Shown: positions 1 to 7,149 of the stretch, one piece after another
Layout of the letters: each line of letters opens with the position of its first letter
Numbering within the stretch: position 1 is the first letter of the stretch
DNA from: CALBPI01 sp039700805
GTDB taxonomy: Bacteria; Pseudomonadota; Gammaproteobacteria; Steroidobacterales; Woeseiaceae
Direction of reading: 5' to 3'
DNA: 17,064 nucleotides
NCBI GenBank assembly: GCA_039700805.1
Contig: JBCAZE010000057.1
Span: forward strand, 1 to 17,064
Notes under the pieces: model-generated
Told to the model about the DNA's origin: nothing
Databases searched by the model: none
The model's input: the letters and a program-made list of their open reading frames with translations, nothing else
Position numbers and translations under genes: made by a program

Positions 1-24
1 GACAATACCGTTCTTCCTGAACAC

Positions 25-54
25 AAAAAAAGCCCCGCACTGGGCGGGGCTTTT
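25..54 (-). terminator. Rho-independent terminator of the PEP-CTERM protein gene
   Basis: A GC-rich hairpin has arms GCCCCGC (32-38) and GCGGGGC (44-50) around a 5-base loop. It is flanked by a run of seven A (25-31) that reads as a T tract on the minus strand. It lies about 25 bases past the stop of the minus-strand gene ending at 79. A shorter TTTT (51-54) flanks the other side, so it may also work for transcripts arriving on the plus strand. Confidence 0.9.
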
Positions 55-78
55 AAGATCTTCTGACGATGATCAGTA

Positions 79-702
79 TCAGGCGCGACGACGTGCCAAT
101 CCGAGGCCGATCAAACCAAAGCCCAACAGCGCGAGTGCGCCAGGCGCTGGAACAGCCGTTGCAGCGATCGTCCAAGTATCACCGCCGTCCGTTGAATAAC
201 GCAGTGACATACCGCCACCACAGCAACCTTCGAAGCCGAGCAGGTTAAGCGTGTATGAACCCGAGTTGAACACCGTGAACTCGATAACATCGTCGTTAGA
301 CCAGTCGTAGTTCCACCAGATGTCTTCCGTGATCAAACGCTCACCAAGGCCACCGTTGGTCAGGAACAATGCGCCACCGCGACCCCAGTCACCACCGAAT
401 TGCCACATGGTGCTACCGCCTTGGAACAAGTCGAGCTCGAACAACGTCGCGATGTTACGGTTAGGACCACCGCACGTTTGGACGCTGCCAACATTTTGAA
501 TCGCGCCGATCGCTGTTGAGCAGACGGCCGCACCGTTGTTGTAGAACTCGCTAATGAGGCCAGCAGCATTATCTTCGCCGTCAACGACGTAGGTGCTGGT
601 GCGTACCGTCATATCGATGGAGTCGATCACGACTGCGCTCGCCATTGGAGATAGCGCGATCAATCCGAAAACCGACAGTACTTTAATCATTTTGCTTTTC
701 AT
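79..702 (-). CDS. PEP-CTERM sorting domain protein, secreted
   Basis: A 207-residue exported protein. Residues 1-23 form a signal peptide (hydrophobic core VLSVFGLIALSP, cleavage after MASA). The C-terminus (184-207) is a PEP-CTERM signal: a VPAPG motif, a hydrophobic helix and a closing RRR cluster. In this family an exosortase recognises that tail and removes it, and the protein ends up in the cell envelope or extracellular polymer. No exosortase is in the window, so it must be encoded elsewhere. The body is rich in Gly, Asn, Asp and aromatic residues and probably beta-rich. It has a CCGGG motif (Cys160-Cys161) and two further cysteines in the N-terminal half. The ATG at 702 is taken as start because it places the signal peptide correctly; the ribosome site (AAGGG about 10 bases upstream) is modest. 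An ATG four codons inside is an alternative. The gene has its own terminator and a sigma-54-like promoter. Its molecular role is unknown. Confidence 0.88.
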   Translation of the reverse strand: MKSKMIKVLSVFGLIALSPMASAVVIDSIDMTVRTSTYVVDGEDNAAGLISEFYNNGAAVCSTAIGAIQNVGSVQTCGGPNRNIATLFELDLFQGGSTMWQFGGDWGRGGALFLTNGGLGERLITEDIWWNYDWSNDDVIEFTVFNSGSYTLNLLGFEGCCGGGMSLRYSTDGGDTWTIAATAVPAPGALALLGFGLIGLGLARRRA

Positions 703-749
703 TATTAGGAACCCTTGGGTTTCAGCTATGCCTTTGTTGCAAAATAGGT

Positions 750-766
750 GGCAATATCAATGCCAA
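750..766 (-). promoter_or_regulatory. Putative sigma-54 (RpoN) -24/-12 promoter of the PEP-CTERM gene
   Basis: Read on the minus strand this is TTGGCATTGATATTGCC, with the diagnostic GG and GC exactly 10 bases apart. It fits the RpoN consensus YTGGCAC-N5-TTGCW except for the last base of TGGCAC, the base after it and the final W. Transcription would start near 739, leaving a leader of about 37 bases before the ATG at 702. RpoN and the PrsK/PrsR regulators are known to control PEP-CTERM genes in some proteobacteria, which supports the reading. The same bases form an imperfect dyad TGGCA-N7-TGCCA (749-765), so a dimeric repressor site is the alternative. Confidence 0.55.
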
Positions 767-864
767 AAATATAAGCGATTGTTTTTTAATAGAATATTTT
801 CTCTTTCGATCAGGCTTAGCGCAGCAACTGTAAAGTCTGCCGACAGTCGGAGGACGGTCTAGAC

Positions 865-1356
865 TCAGATTTCGTCAAGTACCGCTTGACGCTGTTCTGC
901 CAGCGCTTTAAGCGCCTTTGCGTCATCGATTAACTGCTTGGTGGCTTCGGGGCTCGGATAGGGACCAATCATCGCGTCCTCTGGGGACACGGTGGGGGCC
1001 GGCTCTTGCGAGGCGCTCTCCCCGGACTCTCGCTTGATGACGGGAATCTCGAAGGCAACGGCATTGGTGCGTGTATCGATTTGCATGGTCTCTGCCTCCA
1101 CCCCAGCTGGCGGTTCCGCAGCGAATTGCCACACACCGTCTGCATCTCGCCATCGATAGACGGTGACTTCTTGCGCACCAATGACAGGCGCTTGCTCCAG
1201 AACCGAGCCAGACGTCATATCCGATAGCCAATCCCGGACTTTCGCAACAGTCGTATTGATAGTCCATAACGGCCGACCATCCGGCCCTTTGATAAAAAAC
1301 GGGCCGCACAGTGCGACGACCAGCACCAGCATCATCAAGCGGACAAACAATTTCAT
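865..1356 (-). CDS. DUF4124-like membrane-anchored protein, function unknown
   Basis: A 163-residue protein with an N-terminal hydrophobic segment (about residues 5-22) that is either a signal anchor or an uncleaved signal peptide, so the rest is probably periplasmic. The middle stretch VYRWRDADGVWQFAAEPPAG resembles the DUF4124 pattern of a Tyr/Trp-rich strand, a DxDG turn and a PP element. The C-terminal 50 residues are low-complexity (Pro, Ser, Glu) and end in a charged Ala/Leu-rich helix. No catalytic motif is visible. The gene begins 66 bases after the stop of the MFS gene on the same strand and may be the last gene of that transcript. No good Shine-Dalgarno sequence precedes the ATG. 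The domain assignment is by pattern only; the reading frame itself is convincing. Confidence 0.75.
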   Translation of the reverse strand: MKLFVRLMMLVLVVALCGPFFIKGPDGRPLWTINTTVAKVRDWLSDMTSGSVLEQAPVIGAQEVTVYRWRDADGVWQFAAEPPAGVEAETMQIDTRTNAVAFEIPVIKRESGESASQEPAPTVSPEDAMIGPYPSPEATKQLIDDAKALKALAEQRQAVLDEI

Positions 1357-1422
1357 AGCGAGAGCTTAACCATAATCATGCAGCTCGTGCACCGACTGGG
1401 TCGCAAAATTTCTGAACCGCCG

Positions 1423-2655
1423 TTAAGTCATTGAACGCATAGCCTGTTTCCGGGCGGCCAATACACGTGAAGCGAACAGCATAAACACGGCGACGATGAA
1501 GCAATAACCACCCAAAAAGCGCATTTGCTGAGGCAGATCGATCCCGATGTCGATGAGTGTCCCCGTTAATCCTGGCCCGGCAGCCGTCGAGAGTACCGCT
1601 GCGGAGACAGTTACAGACCGGATTGCACCGAGATGCTCGCCGCCGTAAGTCTCTGGCCACAGCGCGCCAAAGAGGGTGGATGAGATGCCGTAGCTGATAC
1701 CCAGCAAGAACATCACAAGAAACAGCCCAGCCCCCTGCCCACCGAGCGTCAGCGCGATACAAGACAATCCCAGCGGCAAGAGAAACACCGGAAGCACCCT
1801 GTAGGCACCCAGCTTGTCGATCAACCAGCCAGAGACTAAGGCACAGACGATAGTCGTAATCGCCATCACTTGAATCCCACGAGGAAAGTGCGCCGGGGAC
1901 CACGAAAACAGCGTCGCAAGGTAGTCTTGATGATAGAAGATCGTCGTTCCGATGAACGCGGGCGCCAAGACGCCGGTGAGCAGTAGATAGAACAACGGAT
2001 CCGCGAGCACTTCTTTCCGCGTCCATTGCCTCTGCTGCACACCGAGGTCGTGCTGTTCTTCGTCAGCTTGTCCGACCGGCGTTCGAGGCGTGGCATATGC
2101 CCAACATGCCAGCGGCAATGCCACGAGAATCAGCAATACCGCCGCAGTCAGCCAACCCGTGCGATAGCCCTCGGCGGCTACCAGCACCGCAAAGCTATAC
2201 AACAACGTGACCTCTCCGCCTTGGTGCCCCAAGACCACCAAAGAAACGGCTCGACCACGTGACGCGCTAAACCAACGTCCAGTGGTTGTAAGCGCGGTAT
2301 GCGTCATCATTCCCTGCCCAAAGAGCCGCAGCAAGTAAATGGCAACGCCCAACACCAAGACGTTTGTAGCGAACGCTGCAAGTAGCGCGGCCGCCGCCAA
2401 CGACGGAATGACGAGTAGCAAGACTCTCAGCTCGGTCGTGAGATCAACAATGCGACCGAGAAACGGCAACGTCGCCGCACTGGCCAGAGTGGCAAGCATG
2501 TACAAACGTCCAAACTCTCCGTGACTCAGCCCGAACTGTTGTTGCCAATCGCCGACGGAAGCCGCGATAAAATAAGTCTGACCGAAGCTCGAAAAGAACG
2601 TGAGAACGAAACCGCCAAGCAGCCACCGGAAGTTGTTTTTGACGAATGCCAACAT
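1423..2655 (-). CDS. Major facilitator superfamily (MFS) transporter
   Basis: A 410-residue inner-membrane protein with about 12 hydrophobic segments in two halves, separated by a charged cytoplasmic loop near residues 195-215. This is the normal size and layout for MFS secondary carriers. A degenerate motif-A loop between helices 2 and 3 (LGRIVDLTTELRVL) is repeated in the second half (SGWLIDKLGAYRVL). The segment RLFGQGMMTHTALTTTGRWF and a conserved-looking N-terminus beginning with NFRWLLGG place it among uncharacterised proteobacterial MFS members. The substrate cannot be deduced. The ATG at 2655 is the only start that keeps helix 1 intact, but it lacks a recognisable ribosome-binding site. 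That fits translation coupled to the kinase gene, whose stop is 54 bases upstream. It could therefore be co-transcribed with the kinase and carry something the kinase responds to; this is inference. Confidence 0.88.
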   Translation of the reverse strand: MLAFVKNNFRWLLGGFVLTFFSSFGQTYFIAASVGDWQQQFGLSHGEFGRLYMLATLASAATLPFLGRIVDLTTELRVLLLVIPSLAAAALLAAFATNVLVLGVAIYLLRLFGQGMMTHTALTTTGRWFSASRGRAVSLVVLGHQGGEVTLLYSFAVLVAAEGYRTGWLTAAVLLILVALPLACWAYATPRTPVGQADEEQHDLGVQQRQWTRKEVLADPLFYLLLTGVLAPAFIGTTIFYHQDYLATLFSWSPAHFPRGIQVMAITTIVCALVSGWLIDKLGAYRVLPVFLLPLGLSCIALTLGGQGAGLFLVMFLLGISYGISSTLFGALWPETYGGEHLGAIRSVTVSAAVLSTAAGPGLTGTLIDIGIDLPQQMRFLGGYCFIVAVFMLFASRVLAARKQAMRSMT

Positions 2656-2709
2656 GGCGCGAGTTTACGCGAATTGCGCGGCGCCTTGGCGACCGATCGC
2701 CACTGTCAG

Positions 2710-5361
2710 TTAGGACGCGTCAGCCAGTGCTTTTGTCGGCCGTAGTGCGGCGACCAACTGCTCGCTAGAGAACGGCTTATTGATCATGGTGACTGATGCA
2801 TTTTGGCAATCGCTGTCACTGTATCCCGTCATCAACACAACAGGAATACCCGGAAACGTCTCGCTGACCCATTGCTGCAGCGCGAGCCCATCAAACTCGC
2901 CCGGCATTCTTATGTCGGACAAAATCGCGTCCGGCGATTCGCCGCCACGTAATACCATGACCGCATCATCCGCAGAAGCCACCTCGACCACAGTCGCCCC
3001 CAAATGCTGCATCATCGACTTCAACGTACTCGCTAGCGAGGCATTGTCCTCAACCAACAGGATATGAAGACCGTCTAGCCGCGTTGCAGCACTCCGACCG
3101 GTATCGACGGGGACTTCGCCCGTATGATCCATAGGTAACATCATGCCGATGGTGGTGCCCGTAGCACTCGTTTCAAGAATCTGCACATCCCCGCCGGACT
3201 GCAACGCAAAACCCTTGACCGAGCTGAGCCCAAGTCCGGTGCCGGTCTGATCATCTTTGGTCGTAAAAAAGGGCTCGAAAGCATTCTGACGCGTCGACTC
3301 CGTCATGCCTGCGCCATTGTCCGCAATGCGTAGCTGAAGATACTCGCCCGATGGCAGATCCGGCCACAAACCGTCGGGTTGGCGCATGGTGACTTTATCA
3401 GCACGAATGTGAATGCGGCCGCCCTCGGGCATCGCATCACACGAGTTCGTTAACAGGTTGAGCAGCATCGACAACAACTGACTGCGATCGACGCGCAAAG
3501 ACAACCCTTCCGATTGATCGTCGATCTCGAGTGTCACTTGACGACCGATTGCCGCATCAAACAACGGACGTGATTGCTCAAGAAGCTGGGAGAATGTAAT
3601 GACCTCAACTTCCAAGGTCTGGCGGCGGGCGAAAGCCAAGAGCTGCCGAATAATTGCAGCGGCGTGTTGCAACGCGTCGTTCGAGCCCTTCAAGAATGAC
3701 CGCTGCATATCGGACATCGATTCATCTTCAAGGTGCTCGTTCGCCACCCGCACAACTTGCATCAAGTTGTTGAAGTCATGCGCCACGCTACCCGTCAAGC
3801 GACTGATCGCTTCGGCATGCGCGGTCTTTGCTAGCGCTTGTTCCAAGCGATTTTGCTCATCGAGCTGTGCGAGAGACCGCGCAGCGTGCTCTTCAATCTG
3901 GCGCGACAGTGATTCATTTAACTCCTCTTCCCGCGCACGAAGACGACGCTCGAAACGTCGCTGCGCATAGAGGTAATACAACAGTATCGCCGCAATACTC
4001 AAAACGACCGCCGTGACAATCACCACGACACGCATTTGATCCGAACGTTTCGAAAGCGTCTCCAGCGCGTCAGCACGTTGCGCCAATGCGTCCGCTTTCG
4101 CCTCAAGCGCCGCCTCGTTTTCTCGACTCCGCTGCAGCTCCGCCTGCTGTCGCTGCGCGGTCAGACGCGCTTCGTAATAACGTTTACCCTGGGCGTTCGA
4201 CAATCGTCGGATATTGTCCCGCGTATCGATCAACTGTTGGAAACGCACCTGCGCAGCTTCCGTATCACCGAGCGCTAGCAACGCTTGAACGCTGAGACGA
4301 TGCCAGCGTTCCACCCTTGCCGTTGTGCGAATGGAGCTGCCATCCACCAACTGAATCTGCGACATCGCCTCTTGCGGGCGCTGCATCGCGAGATAGGTCT
4401 CAGCAAGACCGAAACGTGCATCAATCGACTCCAACGGCAAGTCCGATAACAGCTCCACCGAGATCAGTGCTGCTTCTAGAGATTCGTCGAGACGCCCTAG
4501 ATTGCGCAGCGCATCAGACAAGTATTCATAGCCATTGCCCCGCAAGCTCGCATTGTTCACAAGATCCGTTTTGATGAACTGCCGCAAATGCTCTACGGAA
4601 GCAGCAACGTCACCGAGCAAACTCTCGAGTTGCAACTCATGAAGCTTCAAAGACAACACAAACACCGATTTTTCGGCGCGCGCGATGACAGGCTGAATGA
4701 CGTTGACGACCTCTTGCCCCAGCGTGAATTCTTCTTGCTCCATCAAAGACACCAAGTAGTTATTGGCAATCGCCATCGCCATGATGTCCTCATTCTCATC
4801 GAGCGCGTCAGTCAACGCCGATTGATATTGATCGTGCGCTGCTAACGTTTGACCGTTCTCGGCTAAAGCCCCCGCATAGTAAACACGCAACCGGAGCCGC
4901 TCCCGACTCGACAAGTTCGGATGATTTTCTGCTACCAATTCTGAGAGGCTAGCGAGGCTTTCTGCGGGTCTATCTACCGTCAACAGCATGGCCGCACGCA
5001 AGGCACGCAACTGAAAGTACTCTTCTACCGCTTGCACGTTGTCGGTGTCGGCGACGCACTCATCGAGCTTCTCGATCGAGGCCTCAAGTCGATCGACGAG
5101 GTAATACATCTTGCCCATGCCGAGGCAAGCTTTCGCGACTAAACGCTGGTCTCGAGGTTCAGGTCTTGAAAGGACGGCCGCCTCGGCGCTCGACGCAAGC
5201 CGATACAATTCGTCATGCGGGAGGTCAGTGGAATTTAGGATGGCATCGATGCGAGCGTGAATTTCTGCATCGCTGAGCGACTGGGACGCCGCAGGCCCAG
5301 GTAGGGCCAAAAAGATCACCGCTGTGATCGCCAGCAGCGACTCCAAACGACGACAACGCAT
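2710..5361 (-). CDS. Hybrid sensor histidine kinase with periplasmic TPR-like sensor and C-terminal receiver
   Basis: An 883-residue membrane kinase. It has a signal peptide (1-26), then a long all-helical TPR-like region (about 30-400) and a coiled coil (about 400-440). A single transmembrane helix (about 443-467) and a second coiled coil follow. The dimerisation/phosphoacceptor helix contains AHDFNNLM, with the phosphorylated His at 528. The HATPase domain has N-box residues Asn635 and Asn639, DNGAGM (Asp681) and GTGLGL (from Gly707). The C-terminal receiver shows Glu771/Asp772, phosphoacceptor Asp816, Thr845 and Lys862. All residues needed for phosphotransfer are present. The topology puts the TPR-like sensor in the periplasm, where it would bind a protein or peptide. 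No output response regulator or phosphotransfer protein is in the window. An AAGGGG site 5 bases before the ATG supports the start. It is divergent from two secreted Sel1-repeat proteins and upstream of an MFS carrier. Confidence 0.92.
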   Translation of the reverse strand: MRCRRLESLLAITAVIFLALPGPAASQSLSDAEIHARIDAILNSTDLPHDELYRLASSAEAAVLSRPEPRDQRLVAKACLGMGKMYYLVDRLEASIEKLDECVADTDNVQAVEEYFQLRALRAAMLLTVDRPAESLASLSELVAENHPNLSSRERLRLRVYYAGALAENGQTLAAHDQYQSALTDALDENEDIMAMAIANNYLVSLMEQEEFTLGQEVVNVIQPVIARAEKSVFVLSLKLHELQLESLLGDVAASVEHLRQFIKTDLVNNASLRGNGYEYLSDALRNLGRLDESLEAALISVELLSDLPLESIDARFGLAETYLAMQRPQEAMSQIQLVDGSSIRTTARVERWHRLSVQALLALGDTEAAQVRFQQLIDTRDNIRRLSNAQGKRYYEARLTAQRQQAELQRSRENEAALEAKADALAQRADALETLSKRSDQMRVVVIVTAVVLSIAAILLYYLYAQRRFERRLRAREEELNESLSRQIEEHAARSLAQLDEQNRLEQALAKTAHAEAISRLTGSVAHDFNNLMQVVRVANEHLEDESMSDMQRSFLKGSNDALQHAAAIIRQLLAFARRQTLEVEVITFSQLLEQSRPLFDAAIGRQVTLEIDDQSEGLSLRVDRSQLLSMLLNLLTNSCDAMPEGGRIHIRADKVTMRQPDGLWPDLPSGEYLQLRIADNGAGMTESTRQNAFEPFFTTKDDQTGTGLGLSSVKGFALQSGGDVQILETSATGTTIGMMLPMDHTGEVPVDTGRSAATRLDGLHILLVEDNASLASTLKSMMQHLGATVVEVASADDAVMVLRGGESPDAILSDIRMPGEFDGLALQQWVSETFPGIPVVLMTGYSDSDCQNASVTMINKPFSSEQLVAALRPTKALADAS

Positions 5362-5567
5362 TCAAACCCCTTCAGCCATTACTGCGGTCAGGAGAGATGG
5401 TAGCAGAGAAGTCGGCACGTTGGGCCGGCTGTTTTGCTGCTGAGTAAACAACCACTTAACGATCATCCGGTCATCCATATTTGGGATGTTTTGCTCGTTT
5501 TGCGACGTGCGCTGCGGCGCGTCGACTGCTACTATTTCGGTATTGTCATCCGATAAGGAACTTCGTT
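5362..5567. other. Divergent intergenic region between the kinase and the Sel1 pair
   Basis: These 206 bases separate two genes read outward and must contain both promoters. No convincing -35/-10 pair or sigma-54 element was found on either strand. A weak inverted repeat CATCC/GGATG occurs near 5473-5489, and the element TCATCC recurs three times (near 5464, 5471 and 5546). It is a candidate control region for coordinated expression of the kinase and the two secreted proteins. Confidence 0.4.
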
Positions 5568-6281
5568 ATGGCGCCCCACGCGTTCACTCGCCTCAGACAC
5601 AAGATGCTCGTTCTAGCGACCTGCGCGCTGGGTCTTGCCGGAACAGCGACAGCAAGCCAACTCGATTTCCCCGGTGAGACGCCGAGCGAGAATGCGCTCT
5701 CTGCGCAGGTTAAGGCGGAGCGCGCTTACGATGCAGGCGACTACAAAGCAGCGTTTTGGTATTACAGAAAAGAGCTCGCGCCCATCGGCGACAAGTATGC
5801 CCAATATATGGTCGGCTACATGCTCGAGAATGGGCTGGGTACGCAAAGAAATCCCATCGAAGCAGCAGCATGGTTTGAGCTCGCTGCGGAGCGCGGGCAT
5901 GAGCAGCTCGTCGACGCACATCGCACCTTCCGAGCATCACTCTCCGAATCGCAACGCGACTCGATCGAAGCCACGCTCACTGACCTTAAATTCGAATACA
6001 GCGATCGCTCTTTGCTTGAGCGGCTGATTCGCCGTGACTTGAAACGATTGAGCGAGATGACCGGCTCGCGCTCCGGCAAATGTGTCGGCGCTCAATCGCT
6101 CCGTGTGTACGCCGCGCGTGATTCCTATGGTGATGGCAGTATGAGTGGCGAGCGGTATTGCCGCACGCTCAACAAGCGAATCGAACGCCGTATGGAATAC
6201 ATCGGTGGTTACGTCGAATTCGGGGATCTAGAACTGCTTCCCGATGAAGATGAGGAAACCAACGACACTACGACCGAATAG
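5568..6281 (+). CDS. Secreted Sel1-repeat protein, first tandem copy
   Basis: A 237-residue exported protein. The ATG at 5568 is chosen over one 87 bases upstream because AAGGAA lies 7 bases before it and a signal peptide follows directly (1-29, cleavage after TATA-type Ala29). A helical pair at about 48-70 leads into one clear Sel1 repeat at 76-111 (pattern YMVGYMLENGLGT...AAAWFELAAERGH). Sel1 repeats are TPR-like helical hairpins that bind proteins. The C-terminal half is not a known domain to me. It contains EYSDRSL, two cysteines likely to form a disulfide in the periplasm, a YGDG turn, GGYVEFG and an acidic tail. The neighbour 36 bases downstream is a paralogue with identical layout. The gene is divergent from the TPR-containing kinase. 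Function unknown; a role as an envelope binding partner is inference. Confidence 0.87.
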   Translation: MAPHAFTRLRHKMLVLATCALGLAGTATASQLDFPGETPSENALSAQVKAERAYDAGDYKAAFWYYRKELAPIGDKYAQYMVGYMLENGLGTQRNPIEAAAWFELAAERGHEQLVDAHRTFRASLSESQRDSIEATLTDLKFEYSDRSLLERLIRRDLKRLSEMTGSRSGKCVGAQSLRVYAARDSYGDGSMSGERYCRTLNKRIERRMEYIGGYVEFGDLELLPDEDEETNDTTTE

Positions 6282-6317
6282 CCAAAGCCCACTGAATGCT
6301 TTGAAGGGAACCCAAAG

Positions 6318-7019
6318 ATGATTCAAGCCATAGCAAAACAATTTGCCATTGCCGTTGTTGTGAGTGCGATCTGCGCGCTGAGCTTGCCCGTGGCAACCCA
6401 GGCCAGTCAGCTTAATTTCCCGGGCAAACCGCCTGGACCTCGGATCTTAAAAGCGCAGGTCAAAGCAGAGCGCGAATACGACGCGGGCAATTACAAAGAC
6501 GCATTTTGGTACTACCGCAAAGAGCTCGCGCCAATCGGTGACAAATATGCTCAGTACATGGTTGGGTACATGCTGGAGCACGGCCTCGGTACGCCGCGAG
6601 ATCCGGTGGCCGCCGCTGCATGGTTTCACCTGGCTGCCGAGCGCGGGCACGAACCACTCGTTGATACCTATCGTCAATACAATGCGTCATTAACGGACAC
6701 TGAAAATGCATCCGTGCAAGCCGCTTTGACCGAGTTAAAGGTCGAATACAGCGACCGTTCGTTGATCGAACGATTGATCCGTATCGACACCAGACGCTTG
6801 AATGAAATGACCGGTACCCGCACCGGCACCTGCAACTCCGCGAATGTTGCCAACACGCGTGTTATTGGCGCACGAGATACCTACGGTGACGGCTTTACCA
6901 ATGGCTATCGCTATTGCCGCTTCATCGAAAAACGCATCAATTTGCGCTTGGAGTATCTCGGCGGCTACGTTGAGTTCGGTGAGCTCGAGTTGTTGCCAGA
7001 CGAAGAAGACATCGACTAG
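6318..7019 (+). CDS. Secreted Sel1-repeat protein, second tandem copy
   Basis: A 233-residue paralogue of the preceding gene. It has a signal peptide (1-29, ending TQA) and mature N-terminus SQLNFPG, against SQLDFPG in the other copy. The Sel1 repeat lies at the same residues (76-111), and the same EYSDRSL, YGDG, YCR and GGYVEFG elements occupy the C-terminal half, with an acidic LLPDEE ending. The two align without gaps through at least residue 150, and residues 62-87 are identical. GAAGGGA lies 8 bases before the ATG, a good ribosome site. The gap to the first copy is 36 bases with no terminator, so one transcript is likely. Two conserved cysteines in the C-terminal half suggest a disulfide-stabilised periplasmic or secreted protein. 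Function unknown. Confidence 0.87.
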   Translation: MIQAIAKQFAIAVVVSAICALSLPVATQASQLNFPGKPPGPRILKAQVKAEREYDAGNYKDAFWYYRKELAPIGDKYAQYMVGYMLEHGLGTPRDPVAAAAWFHLAAERGHEPLVDTYRQYNASLTDTENASVQAALTELKVEYSDRSLIERLIRIDTRRLNEMTGTRTGTCNSANVANTRVIGARDTYGDGFTNGYRYCRFIEKRINLRLEYLGGYVEFGELELLPDEEDID

Positions 7020-7149
7020 TCGACTCAGAGTCACTCAAGTTTGCCGAATGCTTCGGATGGAGAGATCCGCCCGATGCCGCTCTTCTTAAACGCTTTTGAT
7101 CTAGGCGCTGATTAGCGATGGGTCGCGCAACACACGCGGGTTCGCGCCA
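7020..7149. other. Short convergent intergenic region
   Basis: These 130 bases lie between the stops of the second Sel1 gene (plus strand) and the beta-sandwich protein gene (minus strand). No hairpin followed by a T run is visible on either strand, so how the two convergent transcripts end is not apparent. GC-rich bits such as TCGCGC and TTCGCGCC do not form a convincing stem. Confidence 0.4.

Noticed and set aside
593..862. 89-codon plus-strand frame across the PEP-CTERM gene start and its upstream gap
   Set aside because: Half is antisense to the PEP-CTERM gene and half runs through an AT-rich promoter region; no ribosome site or recognisable protein.
1376..2026. 216-codon frame on the minus strand
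   Set aside because: It lies within the MFS gene in another frame of the same strand; its translation is Arg/Cys-rich and not membrane-like, while the 410-residue frame is a clear transporter.
5400..5440. GGCACG...TTTTGC stretch considered as a second sigma-54 promoter near the kinase
   Set aside because: No GG-N10-GC spacing can be made from it on either strand.
5481..5567. Upstream ATG extension of the first Sel1 gene
   Set aside because: It would put 29 extra residues before a good signal peptide, and the downstream ATG has AAGGAA 7 bases before it; the paralogue also starts with its signal peptide.
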